From: Spirochaetaceae bacterium
GTDB lineage: Bacteria > Spirochaetota > Spirochaetia > Treponematales > Breznakiellaceae
NCBI GenBank assembly: GCA_031257075.1
Contig: JAIRPM010000155.1
Location: 1 to 8,397, forward strand
Direction: 5' to 3'
Length of the DNA stretch: 8,397 nt
In this document: in pieces, positions 5,719 to 8,397 of the stretch
Layout: the number at the start of each line of letters is the position of its first letter
Numbering within the stretch: position 1 is the first letter of the stretch
The notes under the pieces: model-generated
What the model was told of the DNA's origin: nothing
Database searches by the model: none
What the model saw: only the letters and a program-made list of their open reading frames with translations
Position numbers and translations under genes: made by a program

Positions 5719-6597
5719 CTAGAGTACTTGCGGGCATGGCCATGCGAGTTTGGTATGCAGGGCTCTGTAAAAAGCTTTACGGTCTGAGGCAACAAGACGC
5801 GCTTTGAACGCCGCTTTGCGGATAAGAATGTTATCATCCGGTTCGAGCAGCCGCGTTATTTGGCCGTCAACCGTAAGAATAATACCGGTGCGTTGTTCAT
5901 GCGGTATAGACACATTGAGCGTGCTGCCGGTGGGAATAACAAGAGGGCGGTGGAGCAGGGTAAAAGGGCAAACAGGCGTAACTATCAAATCTTCGGTTTC
6001 GGGATCAAGGATGGGGCCGCCTGCCGAAGCGCTATAGGCGGTAGAGCCGGTCGGTGTAGCGAGAATAAGGCCGTCAGAACGGTAGGACGCGAGTTCAAGT
6101 TTTTCATTGTTATGCTGGACGATGGACGCATCCAACCGTATGGTTTTGGCAATGCCGTCCGCAGACACAACCGCGTCATTGAGGCAGCTTCCCGTAAAAA
6201 TAATTTTACCGCCCCGCTCAATGCGCACTTCCAGCATCAAACGCTGCGATTCCATTGCCGCATAATTACCGGCAGATTCACCGGCAAGCCATGCGGAAAA
6301 AACGCCGGCCGCATCTTCGCGGTTTACGGAAGCAATAAAACCCAGCGTTCCAATGTTTACCGGAATTATGGGGATATTGTGCGGCGATGCTGTCCGCGCC
6401 GCATAAAGCACGGTTCCGTCACCGCCAAGGCTTACCACAACATCACAGTCAGAAAAATTAAGCGTCTGTTCCGCTTCATTGTTATTCCAACTGAATAGGA
6501 TGGTTTTGACATTGTGCCGGGCAAGTTCCGCCTCAAGTTCCGCCGCCGCCGCCGCCGCCTCACGGCTTTGCGGTTTAACAAAAAACAACGCTTTCAT
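5719..6597 (-). CDS. nadK: NAD kinase (ATP/polyphosphate type)
   Basis: Phosphorylates NAD+ to NADP+ in the cytoplasm, setting the NADP(H) pool. Family signatures are intact over 292 residues, a normal length. They are GGDGT at 58-62, with the conserved D60; NIGTLGFI at 81-88; ND at 140-141 in the nicotinamide-binding LN(E/D) position, where Glu is commoner; SDG at 174-176; and TPTGSTAYS at 181-189 in the glycine-rich loop. Near the N-terminus, residues 14-19 are an alanine run encoded by a GCC-type triplet repeat. The ATG at 6597 lies 4 nt after the potC-like stop with only a weak ribosome binding site, so translational coupling is likely. Older annotation calls this gene ppnK. Confidence 0.96.
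   Translation of the reverse strand: MKALFFVKPQSREAAAAAAELEAELARHNVKTILFSWNNNEAEQTLNFSDCDVVVSLGGDGTVLYAARTASPHNIPIIPVNIGTLGFIASVNREDAAGVFSAWLAGESAGNYAAMESQRLMLEVRIERGGKIIFTGSCLNDAVVSADGIAKTIRLDASIVQHNNEKLELASYRSDGLILATPTGSTAYSASAGGPILDPETEDLIVTPVCPFTLLHRPLVIPTGSTLNVSIPHEQRTGIILTVDGQITRLLEPDDNILIRKAAFKARLVASDRKAFYRALHTKLAWPCPQVL
6540..6556. repeat. Trinucleotide run (CCG)5CC inside nadK
   Basis: Seventeen bases of CCG repeat encode alanines 14-19 of the NAD kinase. Slippage by whole units would add or remove alanines without a frameshift in a region outside the active site. Probably of little consequence. Confidence 0.8.
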
Positions 6598-6601
6598 AAA
6601 T

Positions 6602-7492
6602 CTACTTTGCCGCGATATATTTTAGGAAATTTCGCAATGTGTACGAGAGCGTTACGGTGCCCAAGATGATAACGACCGACAGCGCGTTTATTACAGGTGA
6701 TACGCCAAAACGTATTGCCGAATATATGTACAAAGGCAGCGTTGACGAGCCCGGCCCCGCGACAAAGTATGTGATTACGAAGTCTTCAAGGCTGATAGTA
6801 ACCGCCGTCAAAAATCCCGATACAATGCCGGGCATGCTTACAGGTACGGTAACGCGGAAGAATGTTTCGCGTTCATTCGCGCCCAAATCCCGCGCCGCTT
6901 CGATGATGGAAAAATCGAATTCATCAAGCCGCGCCATTACCATCAAAAATACGAACGGCAGGTTGAACGTTGTATGCGCGATAAATATGGTAAGTAGGCT
7001 GAGTTTGATGCCTACGCCGGCAAAAAACACAGCAAGAGATACGCCGATAATGATTTCCGGCAGCACCATCGGCATAAATGAGATAGTCTGAATATAGGCG
7101 CGTGAGCGGAAGCGGTAAAAACTTACGCCGATAGCGCCTATTGTGCCGATGACGGTCGCCGAAAAGGCCGATGTGAATGCGATAAAGATACTGTTCCAGA
7201 ATGCCCGCCACAAATCACGCGAGTGCCCGAACAACTGTTCGTACCAAACAAGCGAAAAGCCCGCCCATGCTGTGCCTTTTGCCGCATTAAAGGAATAAAA
7301 CACGAGCACAAAAAGCGGCATAAAAAGGAACAGCAGTATCGCGGCATACACCACCTGTGAAAATGAAACGGCAGTCCGCACCCGCCGCGCATGACGGTTA
7401 GCTTCGCCGTGCGGCTCGCCAATATTGTTGGCGCTGTTTCCAGAAAGCCGCGTAATGGTGAAATTCCGTAACGGTCTAAAACTAAAAGCCAT
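6602..7492 (-). CDS. potC: Polyamine ABC transporter permease, PotC-like
   Basis: Inner-membrane permease of the spermidine/putrescine type, 296 residues. Six hydrophobic helices are visible at about 46-67, 103-126, 138-159, 166-187, 224-245 and 265-286. The cytoplasmic EAA loop that docks on the ATPase is clear at 198-217 (EAARDLGANERETFFRVTVP). PotC-specific flavour is seen in FYSFNAAKG, FMPMVLPEIIIGVSL, ISLEDFVITYFVAGPGSSTLPLYIYS and GVSPVINA. The protein has about 40 extra polar and basic N-terminal residues compared with usual PotC lengths near 260. The start is supported by TGAGG 7 nt upstream. No potA, potB or potD lies alongside: the gene follows the isomerase by 38 nt and precedes nadK by 4 nt. 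It probably works with partners encoded elsewhere; the exact substrate is inferred from the family. Confidence 0.9.
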   Translation of the reverse strand: MAFSFRPLRNFTITRLSGNSANNIGEPHGEANRHARRVRTAVSFSQVVYAAILLFLFMPLFVLVFYSFNAAKGTAWAGFSLVWYEQLFGHSRDLWRAFWNSIFIAFTSAFSATVIGTIGAIGVSFYRFRSRAYIQTISFMPMVLPEIIIGVSLAVFFAGVGIKLSLLTIFIAHTTFNLPFVFLMVMARLDEFDFSIIEAARDLGANERETFFRVTVPVSMPGIVSGFLTAVTISLEDFVITYFVAGPGSSTLPLYIYSAIRFGVSPVINALSVVIILGTVTLSYTLRNFLKYIAAK

Positions 7493-7499
7493 AGCGCAT

Positions 7500-7504
7500 C
7501 CTCA
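7500..7504 (-). promoter_or_regulatory. Shine-Dalgarno TGAGG supporting the potC start
   Basis: On the minus strand TGAGG is followed by 7 nt and the ATG at 7492. It supports the long form of the permease with its N-terminal extension. Confidence 0.6.
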
Positions 7505-7530
7505 AGATGACCTCCGCGCGCGCTGTACCA

Positions 7531-8190
7531 TTACTGCTTTTTGGCAAGAAGCGCGTCAAATGCGGCTTGGTCGGCTTTGAAGGCTTTGGCTCCGGCTCCG
7601 GTGCGGATGATGGTAATGGCGTTGATTTTATCGCCTTGTACAATGTTGTTGACAATTTCCTGCCCCTGCACCACATGGCCAAACACTGTATGCCTGTTAT
7701 CCAGCCATGGGGTCGGCACGAGGGTAATGAAAAACTGGCTGCCGTTGGTACCCGGCCCCGCGTTGGCCATGCTCAAAACGCCCGGCACGGAATGACGCAG
7801 GCTTGTGTCAAACTCATCGGGAAACTGATAGCCCGGCCCGCCGGTGCCGTTTCCCGCAGGGTCACCGCCCTGAATCATAAAATCCTGGTCATCGCCGTTA
7901 TTCCGTGAAATAACGCGGTGAAATTTAAGCCCGTCGTAAAAGGGTTTCCCTTTTGCGGCGTTCATTTTGCCTTCCGCCAAAGCAACGAAATTCGTTACCG
8001 TAAGGGGTGTTTTTTGGTACTCGAGTTGTACTACAATAGTACCTTTTGTCGTGTCAATTTTGGCAAAAAGCCCGTCTCCGAATGTGTCAGCCACAACTTT
8101 CTCCTTCTTGCACGCGCCCATAAGCATAAGCACCGCAAAGAGCGCGTAAATACCGCGCATTCGCGCAAAGTTTCTAAAAAGTATATTCAT
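7531..8190 (-). CDS. Cyclophilin-type peptidyl-prolyl cis-trans isomerase, lipoprotein
   Basis: Catalyses cis-trans isomerisation of Xaa-Pro bonds, here on proteins outside the inner membrane. The 219-residue protein begins with a signal sequence (R6, R10 and R12, hydrophobic 14-23) ending in lipobox LMGAC with acceptor C27. The cyclophilin domain follows at about 42-195. Residues matching human cyclophilin A are present: FHRVI with R92 (R55), FMIQGGD with F104, M105 and Q107 (F60, M61, Q63), GTNGSQFFIT with Q152 and F154 (Q111, F113), and WLDNRHTVFG with W162 and H167 (W121, H126). An active enzyme is therefore expected. It is the first gene of the minus-strand operon, 38 nt before potC. No Shine-Dalgarno precedes the ATG at 8190. 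A second ATG at codon 11 would still leave a usable, shorter signal peptide. Confidence 0.95.
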   Translation of the reverse strand: MNILFRNFARMRGIYALFAVLMLMGACKKEKVVADTFGDGLFAKIDTTKGTIVVQLEYQKTPLTVTNFVALAEGKMNAAKGKPFYDGLKFHRVISRNNGDDQDFMIQGGDPAGNGTGGPGYQFPDEFDTSLRHSVPGVLSMANAGPGTNGSQFFITLVPTPWLDNRHTVFGHVVQGQEIVNNIVQGDKINAITIIRTGAGAKAFKADQAAFDALLAKKQ

Positions 8191-8196
8191 ATTGCT

Positions 8197-8226
8197 ATGA
8201 TATTAAAATAGGGCGCTCGTTGACAA
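8197..8226 (-). promoter_or_regulatory. Predicted promoter of the minus-strand operon, possibly leaderless
   Basis: On the minus strand TTGTCA (8221-8226) and TATCAT (8197-8202) match the sigma-70 consensus at 5 of 6 positions each, with an 18-nt spacer. The -10 ends only 6 nt before the ATG, so transcription would begin at or next to the start codon. The lack of a ribosome binding site agrees with this. Confidence 0.5.
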
Positions 8227-8261
8227 CCTCCCGCCACCACCCGTAGCCCGCTCTGCCACCG

Positions 8262-8284
8262 CCTACTCACTACCCACTACCCAC
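8262..8284 (-). repeat. Inverted heptamer array (TACTCAC, TACCCAC x2)
   Basis: Units at 8264-8270, 8271-8277 and 8278-8284. On the minus strand this reads GTGGGTA, GTGGGTA, GTGAGTA, the same heptamer as at 244-264. It lies in the divergent promoter region, upstream of both promoters. Confidence 0.85.
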
Positions 8285-8294
8285 ACAAAATCGC

Positions 8295-8323
8295 TTGACA
8301 TTTTTTTCAAAGTGTAGTATAGT
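8295..8323 (+). promoter_or_regulatory. Strong sigma-70-type promoter for a gene to the right
   Basis: TTGACA at 8295-8300 (perfect -35), a 17-nt spacer beginning with seven T, then TATAGT at 8318-8323 (5 of 6). Transcription should begin near 8330 and read out of the window. Confidence 0.8.
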
Positions 8324-8330
8324 AGAGGGA

Positions 8331-8367
8331 AAGGCTGGCAATACTTCCCAGTTTGGGGGGCGGCCTT
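8331..8367 (+). promoter_or_regulatory. Hairpin in the 5' leader of the downstream gene
   Basis: AAGGCTG (8331-8337) pairs with CGGCCTT (8361-8367), and inside it CCCA (8347-8350) pairs with TGGG (8354-8357), extended by T-G pairs. The hairpin starts at the predicted transcript 5' end, where it could protect the mRNA. Confidence 0.4.
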
Positions 8368-8382
8368 AGAATTACTTACATA

Positions 8383-8388
8383 GAGGAG
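8383..8388 (+). promoter_or_regulatory. Shine-Dalgarno GAGGAG of a gene starting beyond the window
   Basis: GAGGAG is followed by nine bases to the window end with no start codon, so the coding region should begin at or just after base 8398. Its identity cannot be told. Confidence 0.65.
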
Positions 8389-8397
8389 ACAAAGAAG

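Noticed and set aside
5860..6498. A 212-codon plus-strand open frame opposite nadK
   Set aside because: It is exactly antisense to a gene with intact catalytic motifs, has no ribosome binding site I can see, and its basic, cysteine-scattered composition is typical of a GC-driven shadow frame.

Overview
The window looks like chromosomal DNA of a Gram-negative-type bacterium of roughly 50% GC. I favour a spirochaete, probably a Treponema of the termite-gut type. The reasons are two lipoprotein signal peptides, a membrane-anchored TPR protein, and a multi-cluster ferredoxin subunit beside housekeeping genes. This assignment is inference; no rRNA or other decisive marker is present.

Layout. Bases 1-240 are the 3' end of a HycB/HydN/DmsB-like 4Fe-4S electron-transfer subunit on the plus strand. 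Bases 241-893 hold no convincing gene but are rich in structure: heptamer tandem arrays flanking a 23-bp hairpin (241-365), a CT microsatellite, a pair of about 22-bp inverted repeats bounding about 147 bp (574-720), and a run of hairpins (728-873) ending just before a strong ribosome binding site. That site serves a small plus-strand lipoprotein gene of unknown function (894-1385). A stem-loop at 1395-1433 separates it from the convergent operon.

Bases 1447-8190 are six tightly spaced minus-strand genes, in transcription order: cyclophilin-type peptidyl-prolyl isomerase lipoprotein, PotC-like polyamine ABC permease, NAD kinase, GNAT acetyltransferase, glucose-6-phosphate isomerase (true start at 4953), and a membrane-anchored TPR protein. 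Gaps are 38, 4, 6, 129 and 21 nt. The first four genes look co-transcribed; pgi may have an extra promoter in the 129-nt gap. The grouping mixes envelope protein folding, polyamine uptake, NADP supply and glycolysis, so it reads as a housekeeping operon rather than one pathway. PotC has no PotA, PotB or PotD beside it.

Bases 8191-8397 are a divergent promoter region. Leftward, a promoter lies so close to the isomerase ATG that its mRNA may be leaderless. Rightward, a near-consensus promoter (TTGACA, 17 nt, TATAGT) and a Shine-Dalgarno sequence serve a gene starting just beyond the window. An inverted copy of the heptamer array from the left end sits between them.

I do not see a clear new defence or mobile system. 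The least explained parts are the intergenic repeat modules, the structured leader of the lipoprotein gene, and the TPR and lipoprotein genes of unknown role.
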